A stretch of 64,000 nt of DNA from Endozoicomonas_A sp049275935 (GCF_049275935.1 NZ_CP184830.1:6324001-6388000); one strand, 5' to 3'; counted from the stretch's first letter, positions 1 to 8,674 are shown. Notes: generated by a model from the letters alone, not told the origin. A program made the numbers and translations.

Positions 1-48
1 GTCGTTCTTACAAAGTCGGATGCACCTCTCCTAAAAACAGAGGATGAA

Positions 49-660
49 TTGAGCACTTTACACGCAGTAACAAATATGAGCCTCACAGATTCAGATTCAG
101 TGAATACTGAAGATAAAGAGCCTTACAAAATAGTCGGTTTTATAAAGAGGTATAATATTGATAAGCAAATTTATTATGGATTATTATTAGGTGCAATACA
201 TTTTACACAGTATCGAATTTTGTATTTTTGCATTTTACGCCCTCTGTCATTAGTACATGACCCATACGATGGAAAATTAACATTTGTAGAGGCTGTTACA
301 GGAGCTATCATTGAAGAGGCTATATTTAATGGTTTGTTACTCCCTTTAATCAATTACTCTATAGAATTGGCAACTAACAGTAGCACCAAGTTTGATGAAA
401 AAACATTTACTTTAAGTAACAACCATCATGATAAAAAAATATTTATTATGAGTAACATCATCAAGTCCACAGCATTTGGACTTTTACACCTTGCCAACAA
501 GAACCCATTAATGGCACAAGTCCTGATATCAATGATCAACTCATTCGTAAGAGGACAATTTACTAAACATTATGGTTTACTAAGTGCGACTGTAGCTCAT
601 GTTACTTTAAACTCTATGGGTTATTTAGTCTACATCTATAGTGGACGAGAGCACTTTTAG
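49..660 (+). CDS. CPBP-family intramembrane metalloprotease-like protein
   Basis: The protein is hydrophobic and carries the three signature patches of the CPBP (Abi/CAAX protease) family: a paired glutamate (IIEEAIFNG), an FxxxH patch (FGLLH) and a C-terminal HxxxN patch (HVTLN). Members are membrane-embedded endopeptidases, variously involved in prenyl-protein processing, bacteriocin immunity or stress. Oddly, the arginine usual in EExxxR is replaced by asparagine, so activity is uncertain. I start it at TTG because AGAGG lies about 5 bases upstream; an in-frame ATG at 76 is the alternative. It is much more AT-rich than the genes after 1 kb, suggesting acquired DNA. The upstream neighbour is outside the window. 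Confidence 0.6.
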   Translation: MSTLHAVTNMSLTDSDSVNTEDKEPYKIVGFIKRYNIDKQIYYGLLLGAIHFTQYRILYFCILRPLSLVHDPYDGKLTFVEAVTGAIIEEAIFNGLLLPLINYSIELATNSSTKFDEKTFTLSNNHHDKKIFIMSNIIKSTAFGLLHLANKNPLMAQVLISMINSFVRGQFTKHYGLLSATVAHVTLNSMGYLVYIYSGREHF

Positions 661-1044
661 CGACTAACAGTTATTAGCAGTCAAACGAGTGACATTAGTT
701 ATGACACTCAGACGCGCCCCCCCTAAGCCAGGGATAATCAACTCATTTGAGTACATCTAAACTTTTCAGTTTGTCATAAAGCCATTAATGACCAATAGGC
801 TATTAGCTATTTTTTGGTTTGCACACTTTTTGGTTGAGCAAACTGCATCGTTACAGATGCACTTTATTTTTCTCTATAAAACAGTATTTTTCCCACACTA
901 CCGTCAGGCGATCTATATTTGAAGATCTTGTTATAATTTGATGGGACACGGGGACACAACAAGTTCGTTATTGCTTAAATACAACAGCACCCACGAAAAA
1001 CATGGGTGTTTCCGTAATAAAAAGCATTAAGGTAAGATACCACC
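661..1044. other. AT-rich intergenic region with a small hairpin
   Basis: No convincing gene is present. A 6-bp stem (CACCCA at 988-993 with TGGGTG at 1003-1008, 9-base loop) lies just ahead of the next gene, followed by a purine-rich GGTAAG that may act as its ribosome binding site. The rest is AT-rich spacer separating the accessory CPBP gene from housekeeping DNA. Confidence 0.35.
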
Positions 1045-1977
1045 ATGCCTGTTATCACACTGTCTAACCGGGCCTACCCGGTCGATAAAAACCAAAACCT
1101 GCTGGACTCCTTACTGGCAAAGGGTGAAAAAATACCTTTCTCCTGTCGTTCAGGTATCTGTCATGCCTGCCTGATGAAAGCTGACACAGGTCATCTCAGC
1201 GAGCGGAGCCAGGCTGGGCTGAGCAGTGAAAAAGTTCGTGAGGGGTATTTTCTTGCCTGCCAGTGTCTGCCTGAAAATGATATGACTGTCTCCCTGCCCA
1301 GCAGGAGCCACACCCAGGCCATCATTACCGGAAAACAGTTCTTATGCCCTACCGTTGTGGCTCTGACTCTCGCCCCCAGGCATCCGATGAACTATTTTCC
1401 CGGCCAGCATGTCTGTATTGATACAGAGCTGCGGCTTAAGAAAGAGTGCTATCTGGCCTCAGTGCCATCAATGGATCAAACGATGGTCATCCAGGTCCAG
1501 CGCAAGGTGGCAGATCCTTTCAGCACATGGGCGCACGACTTTGCCGAAACAGGACAGAAAATCAGCATCAGCAGCCCCTGCGGAATCAATCTATGTGGAA
1601 GCCTGCTGGATATCCCTGACCAGATACTGATCGCTCAGGAAGTGGCACTGGCCCCCATACTGGCTTATGTCCGTGAAGCTTTGCACAATACCGGGTCCTC
1701 ATCACAACTTAGAATTCATCTGATCCACGAGGCGTATAGCAGCAACGATCACTTCGGTATAGCGCTATTGGAAGCACTTTCACAAATGGATCAGTTCAGT
1801 TATGCCCTGACAACCGGAAGACAGGATTATGGGCAATGGCTGGACTCGGCTTTACCAGAAGCTTCATCGATTAGAGTTATTTGTGCCGGTGAGGCATCAT
1901 TCTGTAAACCTATTGAGGAATCTTGCTCACAGCGCCCAGGTATCAACTACACGGCCTTGAACAGTGAATTTTTCTGA
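1045..1977 (+). CDS. 2Fe-2S ferredoxin domain fused to FAD/NAD(P) oxidoreductase
   Basis: Residues 1-85 form a plant-type 2Fe-2S ferredoxin domain with cysteines 34, 39, 42 and 72 in the classical C-x4-C-x2-C-x29-C spacing. The remainder resembles a ferredoxin-NADP reductase module: a FAD-binding barrel with a degenerate RxYS-like patch (ECYLAS) and a nucleotide-binding half in which the usual GGTGLAP is altered to AQEVALAP. Such proteins pass electrons from NAD(P)H through FAD to the cluster and on to an oxygenase or other acceptor. The altered motifs suggest a divergent paralogue; no oxygenase subunit is adjacent. It stands alone upstream of bolA. Partner unknown. Confidence 0.8.
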   Translation: MPVITLSNRAYPVDKNQNLLDSLLAKGEKIPFSCRSGICHACLMKADTGHLSERSQAGLSSEKVREGYFLACQCLPENDMTVSLPSRSHTQAIITGKQFLCPTVVALTLAPRHPMNYFPGQHVCIDTELRLKKECYLASVPSMDQTMVIQVQRKVADPFSTWAHDFAETGQKISISSPCGINLCGSLLDIPDQILIAQEVALAPILAYVREALHNTGSSSQLRIHLIHEAYSSNDHFGIALLEALSQMDQFSYALTTGRQDYGQWLDSALPEASSIRVICAGEASFCKPIEESCSQRPGINYTALNSEFF

Positions 1978-2071
1978 TCCACTTTTCTCTTCGCAACCCT
2001 CGCGTCTTCCTGTTAATCTAAAATCATATATCTGATCGTCCAAGCATGATTTAAAAGGTGGAAATGGAAGT

Positions 2072-2386
2072 ATGACTATGCAAGATCGTGTCAGTGACAA
2101 ACTGACCACTGCCCTGGAGCTTGAACACTTTGAAATATTCAATGAAAGCCATATGCACAATGTGCCGCCGGGCTCTGAATCTCATTTTAAAGTGGTTTTG
2201 GTTAGCCAGTCGTTTGAGGAGCAGATGCCGGTTAAACGCCATCAGCTGATTTACAAAATTCTGTCTGATGAGATGCAAGGGGGCATTCATGCTCTGGCCC
2301 TTCATACTTATACCCCCGGTGAGTGGTACGAGCGTAAGGGCCTGGCTCCTGTCAGTCCGGATTGCAAAGGCGGCAGCAAGCACTGA
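2072..2386 (+). CDS. bolA: BolA family protein
   Basis: A small one-domain protein of 104 residues with the BolA/IbaG fold signature: an FKVVLVSQSF strand segment, the invariant RH pair (KRHQLIYKIL) and a C-terminal HAL...HTYTP stretch. BolA proteins bind monothiol glutaredoxins through a shared iron-sulfur cluster and influence morphology, stress response and iron homeostasis. ATG is used twice in the first three codons; an AAGGTGG-like site about 10 bases upstream supports this start. Length matches the E. coli protein (105 aa). It lies between the ferredoxin-reductase gene and the SRAP-like gene on the same strand. Confidence 0.88.
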   Translation: MTMQDRVSDKLTTALELEHFEIFNESHMHNVPPGSESHFKVVLVSQSFEEQMPVKRHQLIYKILSDEMQGGIHALALHTYTPGEWYERKGLAPVSPDCKGGSKH

Positions 2387-2488
2387 ACTCTCTCAAACGG
2401 CCACAGCCAGAGCAGGCCGCTAAAAGTAAGTTTTGCCACCTTCATGGATGAGAGGCATTTCACAATTGGTAATGGAGAGCCCCAGGAC

Positions 2489-2935
2489 GTGTGCGGCGGT
2501 GTTCAGTTCGAGTTGGATGGCCAGACCATCAAAACCTTTTTCCCAAATCCCAAAGCCCGTTTGCCGGTATTGAGTCGGCAGGGCCAGCAGATTCTGGTTC
2601 CCTGGGGACGCCGTGAGGGTCAGCCTGGTCACACACCACAAGGAGGTTGGGCAAGACTGGAATCCATTAAAAAGGGTATTTGGAATCGGTTTAGCCCCAA
2701 ACCCGTCAAAATAAGTGTCGATGCCTTTATGGAAAAAGATGAAGCAGGCGAAAGTCATTGGTTTCTCCTGGAAAACCAACAGTTTATACAAGGGCTGATC
2801 GCTACTGATGGCCCTTTTACCCGGCTTTATGTCGTAACAGAAGAGAACGAACAAAGTTGCCACAAGAGTCACCGTTGGCCCAGAGTAATGGATGCACCGG
2901 AACCCCTCAGAACCGCATCAGGGGGACTTTTTTAG
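2489..2935 (+). CDS. SRAP/YedK-like protein with N-terminal Cys2, GTG start
   Basis: Conceptual translation from the first ATG (2444) puts the conserved region behind 15 spurious residues. Starting at GTG 2489, with GGAGAG 11-16 bases upstream, gives Met-Cys-Gly-Gly, so the cysteine becomes residue 2 as in SRAP (HMCES/YedK) proteins, which use a processed N-terminal Cys2 to crosslink abasic DNA. Other family landmarks appear in order: a WARLES patch in place of NARAE, FMEKD matching the glutamate of FYEW, and SHRWP matching HxRMP near the C-terminus. The asparagine of NARAE seems replaced by tryptophan. About 148 aa, shorter than YedK (222 aa). Assignment rests on motif order only. Confidence 0.65.
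   Translation: MCGGVQFELDGQTIKTFFPNPKARLPVLSRQGQQILVPWGRREGQPGHTPQGGWARLESIKKGIWNRFSPKPVKISVDAFMEKDEAGESHWFLLENQQFIQGLIATDGPFTRLYVVTEENEQSCHKSHRWPRVMDAPEPLRTASGGLF
2903..2933 (+). terminator. Terminator-like hairpin overlapping the SRAP-like stop codon
   Basis: CCCCT (2903-2907) pairs with AGGGG (2920-2924), followed by a T-run at 2928-2933 that contributes the first base of the stop codon. The stem is short, so efficiency is uncertain. Confidence 0.45.
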
Positions 2936-3114
2936 CAGCAGCTCGCACCACCCTCCTTTCTTGTCTCGATTATTGGCATCAGTTCAGCTCATCACTGCGT
3001 TATACACTGTAGTGCAATGATTATCTCGGTAAATCATACTTTTCAGCAGACAAACATTGATAGACACTCTACCTCAGTTAAAGCAAATACCTTAATCAAA
3101 CGACGACACAAACC

Positions 3115-3801
3115 ATGACAGCTTATAAAAAAACTCGCCGACTTTTTGCCCTGCCCTTTATGCTGGTCAGCGCCTTGTTTCTAACAGCCTGTTCAACGCA
3201 GCAAAAAATTGATACTGAAGAACAACCCTTCAGCGGCTATCTGGAAAACTATGAAAGACTGACTGCTTTTGATGACGATACTGCCATGCGCTGGGTCAGT
3301 GGTGATCTGAAAAAGTATAAAAAGGTCTATGTTGAACCCGTTAATCTGTTCCCGAATTACAATGCAACCAATGATGCCCAGCGGGAAGTAGCTACTAAAG
3401 TCGCTGACTACCTGAACAATGGTTTCAGAGAAGGTCTGAAGCAGCGTGGGATGCTGGCAGAAAAGCCGGGACCGGGCGTCCTGGTCATTCAGCCTGCCAT
3501 TACCGGCATTGTGTCAGAAATGCAGGACCTCAGACCCAGACAATTCGTTCTCCCCGTCGCCGTTGCCAGAACACTGATCAAAACAGCCACCGACCGACTG
3601 GATTACATAGTAGCCCTCTATTTGGAAGTACAACTTAGAGACGGCGAAACGGGCAAGCTCGAGGGTGAAGTGCTGCGTAAAGGAATCAATAAGCAATCGG
3701 ATAATGATGAAGTCACCAAGGAAGATGTCAAAGCGGTTCTGGATGACTGGTTGGAATTCTACAACCGTGGTCTGGACAAGCTAACCAACAAAGAGCAGTA
3801 A
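3115..3801 (+). CDS. DUF3313 family lipoprotein
   Basis: The N-terminus is a lipoprotein signal: basic KKTRR, a hydrophobic stretch, then the lipobox LTAC with the lipidated cysteine at residue 26. The mature part begins SGYLENYERL and matches the DUF3313 pattern of a beta-rich periplasmic domain of about 200 residues. Molecular function is unknown; the protein should sit in the outer membrane facing the periplasm. It is monocistronic, separated from the convergent cysH gene by a strong hairpin. The start is the first ATG; the signal peptide leaves no room for a later one. Confidence 0.85.
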   Translation: MTAYKKTRRLFALPFMLVSALFLTACSTQQKIDTEEQPFSGYLENYERLTAFDDDTAMRWVSGDLKKYKKVYVEPVNLFPNYNATNDAQREVATKVADYLNNGFREGLKQRGMLAEKPGPGVLVIQPAITGIVSEMQDLRPRQFVLPVAVARTLIKTATDRLDYIVALYLEVQLRDGETGKLEGEVLRKGINKQSDNDEVTKEDVKAVLDDWLEFYNRGLDKLTNKEQ

Positions 3802-3814
3802 AACCCACCAACAT

Positions 3815-3842
3815 GGCTGCCTGTCAGAAACATCAGGCAGCC
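3815..3842. terminator. Hairpin between convergent genes
   Basis: A 9-bp GC-rich perfect stem (GGCTGCCTG, 3815-3823, with CAGGCAGCC, 3834-3842) lies exactly between the convergent DUF3313 and cysH genes. Only weak T-tracts flank it, but position and stability suggest a shared transcription terminator. Confidence 0.6.
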
Positions 3843-3855
3843 AGCCCTTAACGAC

Positions 3856-4476
3856 TCAGGACACCGAGGTGTGCAGCCCACACTCCCGGTTACCAATCAC
3901 TTTGGTAGGGTCGTAATAATCTTCTTCAATAGGAAGGTCGTTCATGACCAGATACTCTTCAACATCCAGCTCTGACCAGTTCAACAGAGGGGCCACCCGG
4001 TAATAACCATCTTTGGTTTCACTGACGACCTCTAGCCCCTGACGAAAAGCGGTCTGGTCTTTCCTGATGGCCGTTAACCAATAGTCCGGAGAGAAGCTCT
4101 GCATGGCCCGTCCAAAAGGCTCCAGTTTGACCTGACGGGTAAATTCGTCATGAGCAGGCGTATCCACCTCCGGCACACCGCCCATAATGGCATCGCGGTA
4201 AGCACGACTGTACTCTGGATGATAAATCTGAATGTTCAACTCCAGCTTCTGGATTAAACCCCGGGCGAAGCGGTACGTAGCATGCGTCCCGTAGCCTGAA
4301 TCAATCCAGATAACCGGCAAATCAGGTTGAATTCGGGTAGCCATATGCAGAATGGCAGCCTCATGGGGACCAAAGTTGGTGGTAACCAGCGGCTTAACGG
4401 CCTTTTGCAGAGCCCAGCGGATTATCTCTTGTGGCGAGCGCTCGGCAAGCTCACGGTTTATGGTCTCCAGATCCAT
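3856..4476 (-). CDS. cysH: Phosphoadenosine phosphosulfate reductase
   Basis: Catalyses reduction of PAPS to sulfite with thioredoxin in assimilatory sulfate reduction (cytoplasm). The nucleotide-binding region contains TTNFGPHEAAILH and IDSGYGTHATYRF, and the essential C-terminal ECGLH motif carries the catalytic cysteine at residue 199. The extra cysteine pairs that bind the 4Fe-4S cluster of APS reductases are absent, so this is the PAPS-specific E. coli type rather than the Pseudomonas APS type. 206 aa is somewhat shorter than E. coli CysH (244 aa). GGGGGAAG just upstream of ATG supports the start. No other sulfate-assimilation gene is adjacent. Confidence 0.88.
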   Translation of the reverse strand: MDLETINRELAERSPQEIIRWALQKAVKPLVTTNFGPHEAAILHMATRIQPDLPVIWIDSGYGTHATYRFARGLIQKLELNIQIYHPEYSRAYRDAIMGGVPEVDTPAHDEFTRQVKLEPFGRAMQSFSPDYWLTAIRKDQTAFRQGLEVVSETKDGYYRVAPLLNWSELDVEEYLVMNDLPIEEDYYDPTKVIGNRECGLHTSVS

Positions 4477-4650
4477 TGACTTCCCCCGAAATGTTTCTTC
4501 TTTAACACTTATGTCTTGATTCAGTCGAACTATAGGTGATGAAGTTCCCGGTACGCAATGGATCGTCTAGAACATATCTTTCTTTGCAAATAGTGAGTTG
4601 GACTAATGCCCCAGGTCAGAATTAAGAGAATTGCAAAAGAATGATAAAAA

Positions 4651-5286
4651 TCAGATCTTCCGTACCACATGAAGACCATGCCTGACAGGTAAGAGAACAT
4701 TATCCAGATCCTCTCTGGAAGACAGATAACGGTTAAGCTCTGCAATCACCTCGTCCCGCTCATCCTGAGGATTCAAAACACCACCTTTCCAGAGGGCATC
4801 GTCAATGACAATAAGCCCCCCCTGCTTGAGCATGGGGAGTATAAGCTCCAGGTATTCAAAGTACTTTTTCTTGTCGGCATCAATAAAAACAAAGTCGAGC
4901 TCGCCCTCAATGCTAGGGATGGTTTCCAACGCTTTGCCAAACAGTACTTTCAACTTATGAGAATGAAGTGATCGATCAAAGAACTCCTCTGCAATAGCAA
5001 TGGCTCGCGGGTTGGTCTCACAACAATAAATTTCCCCATCCTCTGGCAGTGCTTCTGCCATGGATAAAGCCGCGTAGCCGGTGAACATGCCAATTTCCAA
5101 CACTCTTTTGCTATTGCTCAGGGCCACCAGCAGTTTCAAGGTTTGTCCCACCATTCTTCCTGACATGTTTCCCGGGTAGCGGGTCCGGTCCTCCGTCGCC
5201 TGGGCCAGCTCTTTCAGAAGTGACGATTCACCGCCGGTAATGTCATGGCAATATTGTTCAATATCGGGATTTACAATGACCGTCAT
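4651..5286 (-). CDS. Class I SAM-dependent O-methyltransferase (COMT family)
   Basis: Glycine-rich SAM-binding motif VLEIGMFTGYAAL is followed by YCCETNP (acidic residue for the SAM ribose), DFVFIDADKKKY (divalent-metal and catalytic aspartates) and IVIDDALWKGGV, the layout of the caffeoyl-CoA/catechol O-methyltransferase family. About 211 aa, normal for bacterial members. These soluble enzymes methylate catechol-like hydroxyls using Mg2+; the actual substrate cannot be read from sequence. It is transcribed towards cysH, about 175 bases away with no clear gene in the gap, and need not be co-transcribed with it. Confidence 0.85.
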   Translation of the reverse strand: MTVIVNPDIEQYCHDITGGESSLLKELAQATEDRTRYPGNMSGRMVGQTLKLLVALSNSKRVLEIGMFTGYAALSMAEALPEDGEIYCCETNPRAIAIAEEFFDRSLHSHKLKVLFGKALETIPSIEGELDFVFIDADKKKYFEYLELILPMLKQGGLIVIDDALWKGGVLNPQDERDEVIAELNRYLSSREDLDNVLLPVRHGLHVVRKI

Positions 5287-5493
5287 GGCCCTTCCTTCAC
5301 TGCATTAACGGGCTGATTCTATCAGCAGCCTGCTGAGTAAAAAATGCCTTTTAACCATGCCCGGTTGATAAACTCATGGTAGGATTTGAAGTAGCTTCCC
5401 GAACCCTCTGAACAAGTCAGACAGGAACAAGGGGCTCAATCAAAAAAATAAAAAAAATCCATCACTCACCCAACCCCTCCAAGGCAGTAGACT

Positions 5494-5772
5494 GTGACAG
5501 AAAAACCCATTATAGAAATAGAATATTGTAGCCAGTGTCAGTGGCTGCTTCGCTCTGCCTGGCTAGCTCAGGAACTGCTCAGTACGTTCAGTACTGACCT
5601 GGGGGAGGTGAGACTGAAGCCCGGAACAGGTGGTATCTTTATCATCACCCTGAACGGTGAACAGATCTGGGAGAGAAAACAGGACGGCGGCTTTCCTCAG
5701 CCCAAGCAGATCAAACAGAAAGTTCGTGACCTGATAGATCCGGAACGGAATCTCGGCCACAACGACCGTTGA
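5494..5772 (+). CDS. Rdx/SelT-SelW-SelH family redox protein
   Basis: A 92-residue protein with an N-terminal beta strand and CSQC redox motif (C12, C15), followed by GEVRLKPGTGGIFIITLNG and a DGGFPQPKQIKQKVRDLI helix, the hallmark of the SelT/SelW/SelH (Rdx) thioredoxin-like family. Here both active-site positions are cysteine, not selenocysteine. Start is GTG, preceded by AAGG. The family probably acts in thiol redox reactions, but no bacterial substrate is firmly established. It is an isolated gene convergent with the SH3-domain gene. Confidence 0.82.
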   Translation: MTEKPIIEIEYCSQCQWLLRSAWLAQELLSTFSTDLGEVRLKPGTGGIFIITLNGEQIWERKQDGGFPQPKQIKQKVRDLIDPERNLGHNDR

Positions 5773-5796
5773 TTTATGTTACTCCGATCAAAGTGA

Positions 5797-5825
5797 GGCT
5801 CTGACGATCAACCAGAGCCCTTTTC
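5797..5825. terminator. Rho-independent terminator, probably bidirectional
   Basis: GGCTCTG (5797-5803) pairs perfectly with CAGAGCC (5813-5819), then CTTTTC. It lies between the convergent Rdx and SH3 genes. Confidence 0.65.
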
Positions 5826-5840
5826 AAATATTTACGACAT

Positions 5841-6539
5841 TTAAATCCAGTCTGACGCCGGCTTTTTGCGGAATCGGATCATTGGCAGGAACAGCCCCAG
5901 CAGAATCCCTATGATTATCGTACCACCCCCATAGAGGTACCAACGCATAGTGCTGCTGCGAATCAGCTGGTTATTTTCAGCCTCAACCACCTCAATCCGG
6001 TTTTTCAGCTGCAAATTTTCTTCCATCAATTGTTTGTTCCGACGATCCAGTGCCTGAGGGTCGGCGGTGGCTTCTCTCAGGGCAATAAACTGAGAGGTTT
6101 TGTCATCCAGCAATCCTGCAGTTTCCTGAAGAGAACCTTTTACACTTTTCAGCTCATTCTCAGTGGCAGATAGCTCAGACTTCAGAGCCGTATTTTCTTT
6201 GCTCAGCCGCGAAACGTTTGCCAGCACTTTTGGCAAACGCTCTCTGGCAGGCTGCTCGGCCACCAGGTACTGACGGGGGATATAACCTTCTGATCCATCG
6301 GCCATTCTGACCTTGCTGAACCCTTCTCCGGCGTCAGCTTCGAGAACAGTCATTTTCAGCCCTGTTTTCAGGCCCCGGTGCAAAATCCGGTATTGATTAC
6401 CAGGCCCTGACCGCATTGGCACATAAACGACATCCGTAACATAACGTGTTTCAGCCTGTACTGGTTCAGCCTGAACCATTGAACCCAGCATTACTAAACC
6501 GGTGAGTGATAAAAACAGTTTGGGTAAGGTTTGTTTCAC
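5841..6539 (-). CDS. YgiM-like SH3-domain protein with coiled coil and C-terminal anchor
   Basis: Order of parts: signal peptide (1 to about 27, ending near VQA), bacterial SH3 domain (about 34-95: VPMRSGPGNQYRI, then GYIPRQYL), a long coiled coil (about 105-200, rich in E, L, K and N), one transmembrane helix (about 203-222) and a short basic cytoplasmic tail. This is the TIGR04211/YgiM architecture: a periplasmic SH3 domain held on an inner-membrane stalk. The exact job is unknown; SH3b domains often contact peptidoglycan. Single-gene unit. Confidence 0.8.
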   Translation of the reverse strand: MKQTLPKLFLSLTGLVMLGSMVQAEPVQAETRYVTDVVYVPMRSGPGNQYRILHRGLKTGLKMTVLEADAGEGFSKVRMADGSEGYIPRQYLVAEQPARERLPKVLANVSRLSKENTALKSELSATENELKSVKGSLQETAGLLDDKTSQFIALREATADPQALDRRNKQLMEENLQLKNRIEVVEAENNQLIRSSTMRWYLYGGGTIIIGILLGLFLPMIRFRKKPASDWI

Positions 6540-6640
6540 GTTTTCTCTCTTAACCAGGCTGCCCTGTTATCAGAATTATTCGAACAGGGCAGCATCCTGC
6601 AAAACTTAATTATAAAAATGACAGACTTCCGGAAGGAAAA

Positions 6641-6940
6641 TCAGGGCAGTACTCGCTTGAATGGCTTCACACTTACAGAATGATAAACACCGGCGGCCAC
6701 GTAGGGATCATCATCAGCCCAGGATTGTGCGGCTTCGAGGCTGTCAAATTCAGCAATAACAATACTGCCACTGAATCCGGCTTCGCCCGGATCGTTACTG
6801 TCGATAGCAGGACAGGGGCCTGCCAGGATCAGACGCCCCTGAGACTTCAATACCTCAAGCCTTTCCAGGTGAGCAGGTCTGGCTGTCTTGCGCAGAGACA
6901 GACTATTGTCAACATCTTCACTGATGACTGCGTAAAGCAT
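6641..6940 (-). CDS. yciI: YciI family protein
   Basis: A 99-residue dimeric alpha/beta-barrel-type protein: LYAVISEDVDNSLSLRKTARPAHLERL contains the conserved R..HL near the N-terminus, and the middle holds GPCPA and the DDPYVAAGVYHSV stretch with the YciI-type histidine. Function is not settled. It starts directly after yciB stops (no gap), so the two are almost certainly one transcript, as in E. coli where yciI and yciB lie close together. Confidence 0.85.
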   Translation of the reverse strand: MLYAVISEDVDNSLSLRKTARPAHLERLEVLKSQGRLILAGPCPAIDSNDPGEAGFSGSIVIAEFDSLEAAQSWADDDPYVAAGVYHSVSVKPFKRVLP

Positions 6941-7516
6941 TTATTTTTCCTCAGCCTGTATATGTCTCGAGATGACCAGAAACTGCAAGACAACAAAGAC
7001 AAAAGTAAGAATCAGGCTACCAAACACCTTAAAGTCAACCCAGAACTCGTGGAAGGTGAAAGCCACATAAAGGTTAGCGGCACCCAGTAGTGCAAAGAAT
7101 ACAACCCAGCTCAGATTCATACGAATCCAGATCTCATCCGGCAGGCTGATGGCATGCTCCATCATTCTCTGAACCAGGCTTTTCTGGCCAACAAACTGAC
7201 TGCCCAGAAAGGCGGCAGCAAAGATCCAGTTTACAATCGGCGCTTTCCATTTCAGGAAGTTTTCGTCCTGAAAGGCCAGGGTCATGCCACCGAATAAAAC
7301 CACGGCCATAAGCGTAATCACCTGGCTCTTTTCAAGGGTTTTGTTCTTGATAAAGCTGCCACCATAAACAATGACAGAGGCAATGATCAGGAAGAAAGTG
7401 CCACTGATAGCACCTCCGACCTCAAGGGAATATCCGGCTACATCCACCATTCTGGGGTCCATCTTGTAGACCGTAAAAAAGATAATAAGTGGAATAAAAT
7501 CAATCAGTTGCTTCAT
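6941..7516 (-). CDS. yciB: Inner membrane-spanning protein YciB (septation protein A family)
   Basis: 191 residues with five to six predicted membrane helices and the family opening MKQLIDFIPLIIFFTVYK. YciB/IspZ is an inner-membrane protein that interacts with cell-envelope and division components and affects septation and membrane homeostasis. Other conserved parts are WKAPIVNWIFAAAFLGSQ and WVVFFALLGAANLYVAF. It is divergent from rnm, whose likely start is about 210 bases away; that shared region should contain both promoters. Confidence 0.9.
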   Translation of the reverse strand: MKQLIDFIPLIIFFTVYKMDPRMVDVAGYSLEVGGAISGTFFLIIASVIVYGGSFIKNKTLEKSQVITLMAVVLFGGMTLAFQDENFLKWKAPIVNWIFAAAFLGSQFVGQKSLVQRMMEHAISLPDEIWIRMNLSWVVFFALLGAANLYVAFTFHEFWVDFKVFGSLILTFVFVVLQFLVISRHIQAEEK

Positions 7517-7729
7517 ATTAAACCAGTCGGGTTACCTTGTGATTTACTTCGATATTTCGCTCAGGGTTTCTCACTAACCAAATTCAGAGCTCGTTAAATC
7601 ATCCTGTAGTTTACTATGGAACGGCTGCATTGCCATGTCTGGTCGACTCCACCCTGCCAACTTTTTAAAAGCCTTTACAATTCCATTGGTGGTAGAGTGT
7701 ACAGACAGTTACTACTTATTTGTATCGCA

Positions 7730-8617
7730 ATGACCCTGAATGTCGACCTCCATTGTCACACCACCGCATCCGATGGTTCCATGGGACCACTGGAAGTTTA
7801 TGAACGAGCACGTTATAAAGGTGTCGATATACTGGCTATTACGGACCATGATTCGGTGGCTGCACATCAGTTTCTCTCCAATAAAACACTCTCTGGCCCC
7901 AGGCTGATCACCGGGACGGAATTATCAACCACCTGGTCTGCCATGGAAATCCATATTGTCGGTCTTAACTTTTCCCTGTCGAACCCGGATCTTGAACGAA
8001 TCATCCATCACCAGTGCTCCGCCAGAAAGCAACGATCTCTGATGATCGCCAGCCGTCTGATGAAACAACTGAAACTGAAGATCAGCGCTGACACTTTGAT
8101 GAATGAAGTCATTGATCTGGCATTGAACCGGCAGAAACAATCGCCTGACGGCTTTGTTTTATCCAGAGAAAATATCCAGACAGGCCGACCTCATTTCGCC
8201 CAATGGCTGATTGAAAAAGGCTACGTCAAAGAGATGCAAGCAGCTTTTGACAGGCATCTGTCGCACCAGAAAATAGGCAACTTGAAGGCCTTCTGGCCTC
8301 CCATGGGTCAGGCCGTAGCCTGGATCAGAGCCCTGAATGGTACGGCTGTGTTAGCTCACCCCGGAAAATACAAAATGACCCGCACCAAGCTCAGAGCTCT
8401 GGTCAAAGACTTCAAACTGGCTGGCGGCCATGCCCTGGAAGTCAGTGGCTGCCAACAACCTCCCGGACAGCGGGAAGCACTGGCAAGCCTTTGCCAGGAC
8501 TTTGAACTCAGAGCCTCAAGAGCCAGTGACTTTCATACCCCCGCCAAACCTTGGGTAGAACTGGGCAGAGCGCCAGAACTTCCCAAGGGTGCTCTGCCCG
8601 TCTGGGAGAACTGGTAG
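7730..8617 (+). CDS. rnm: PHP-domain 5'-3' exoribonuclease / nucleotide phosphatase (RNase AM)
   Basis: PHP phosphoesterase with metal-ligand motifs in order: DLHCHTTASDG, ITDHDS, TGTELS, AHPGKY and the C-terminal ASDFH. The E. coli orthologue (YciV/TrpH, Rnm) trims 5' ends of small RNAs and rRNA and hydrolyses 3',5'-bisphosphonucleotides. The open frame extends upstream to 7616, but I choose ATG 7730 because MTLNVDLHCH aligns with the family N-terminus and the upstream residues look random. 295 aa is the usual length. In relatives yciO follows immediately; here about 4.6 kb of accessory DNA intervenes. Confidence 0.88.
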   Translation: MTLNVDLHCHTTASDGSMGPLEVYERARYKGVDILAITDHDSVAAHQFLSNKTLSGPRLITGTELSTTWSAMEIHIVGLNFSLSNPDLERIIHHQCSARKQRSLMIASRLMKQLKLKISADTLMNEVIDLALNRQKQSPDGFVLSRENIQTGRPHFAQWLIEKGYVKEMQAAFDRHLSHQKIGNLKAFWPPMGQAVAWIRALNGTAVLAHPGKYKMTRTKLRALVKDFKLAGGHALEVSGCQQPPGQREALASLCQDFELRASRASDFHTPAKPWVELGRAPELPKGALPVWENW

Positions 8618-8674
8618 ATAATTTACTAATGCCTGAGTGCCAGAAAACACTGATTCTCACGCTCCCTTGCTCAA

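Noticed and set aside
2420..2872. Long minus-strand frame over the SRAP-like gene
   Set aside because: It is antisense to a frame with clear motifs and a good ribosome binding site, and its own translation matches nothing.
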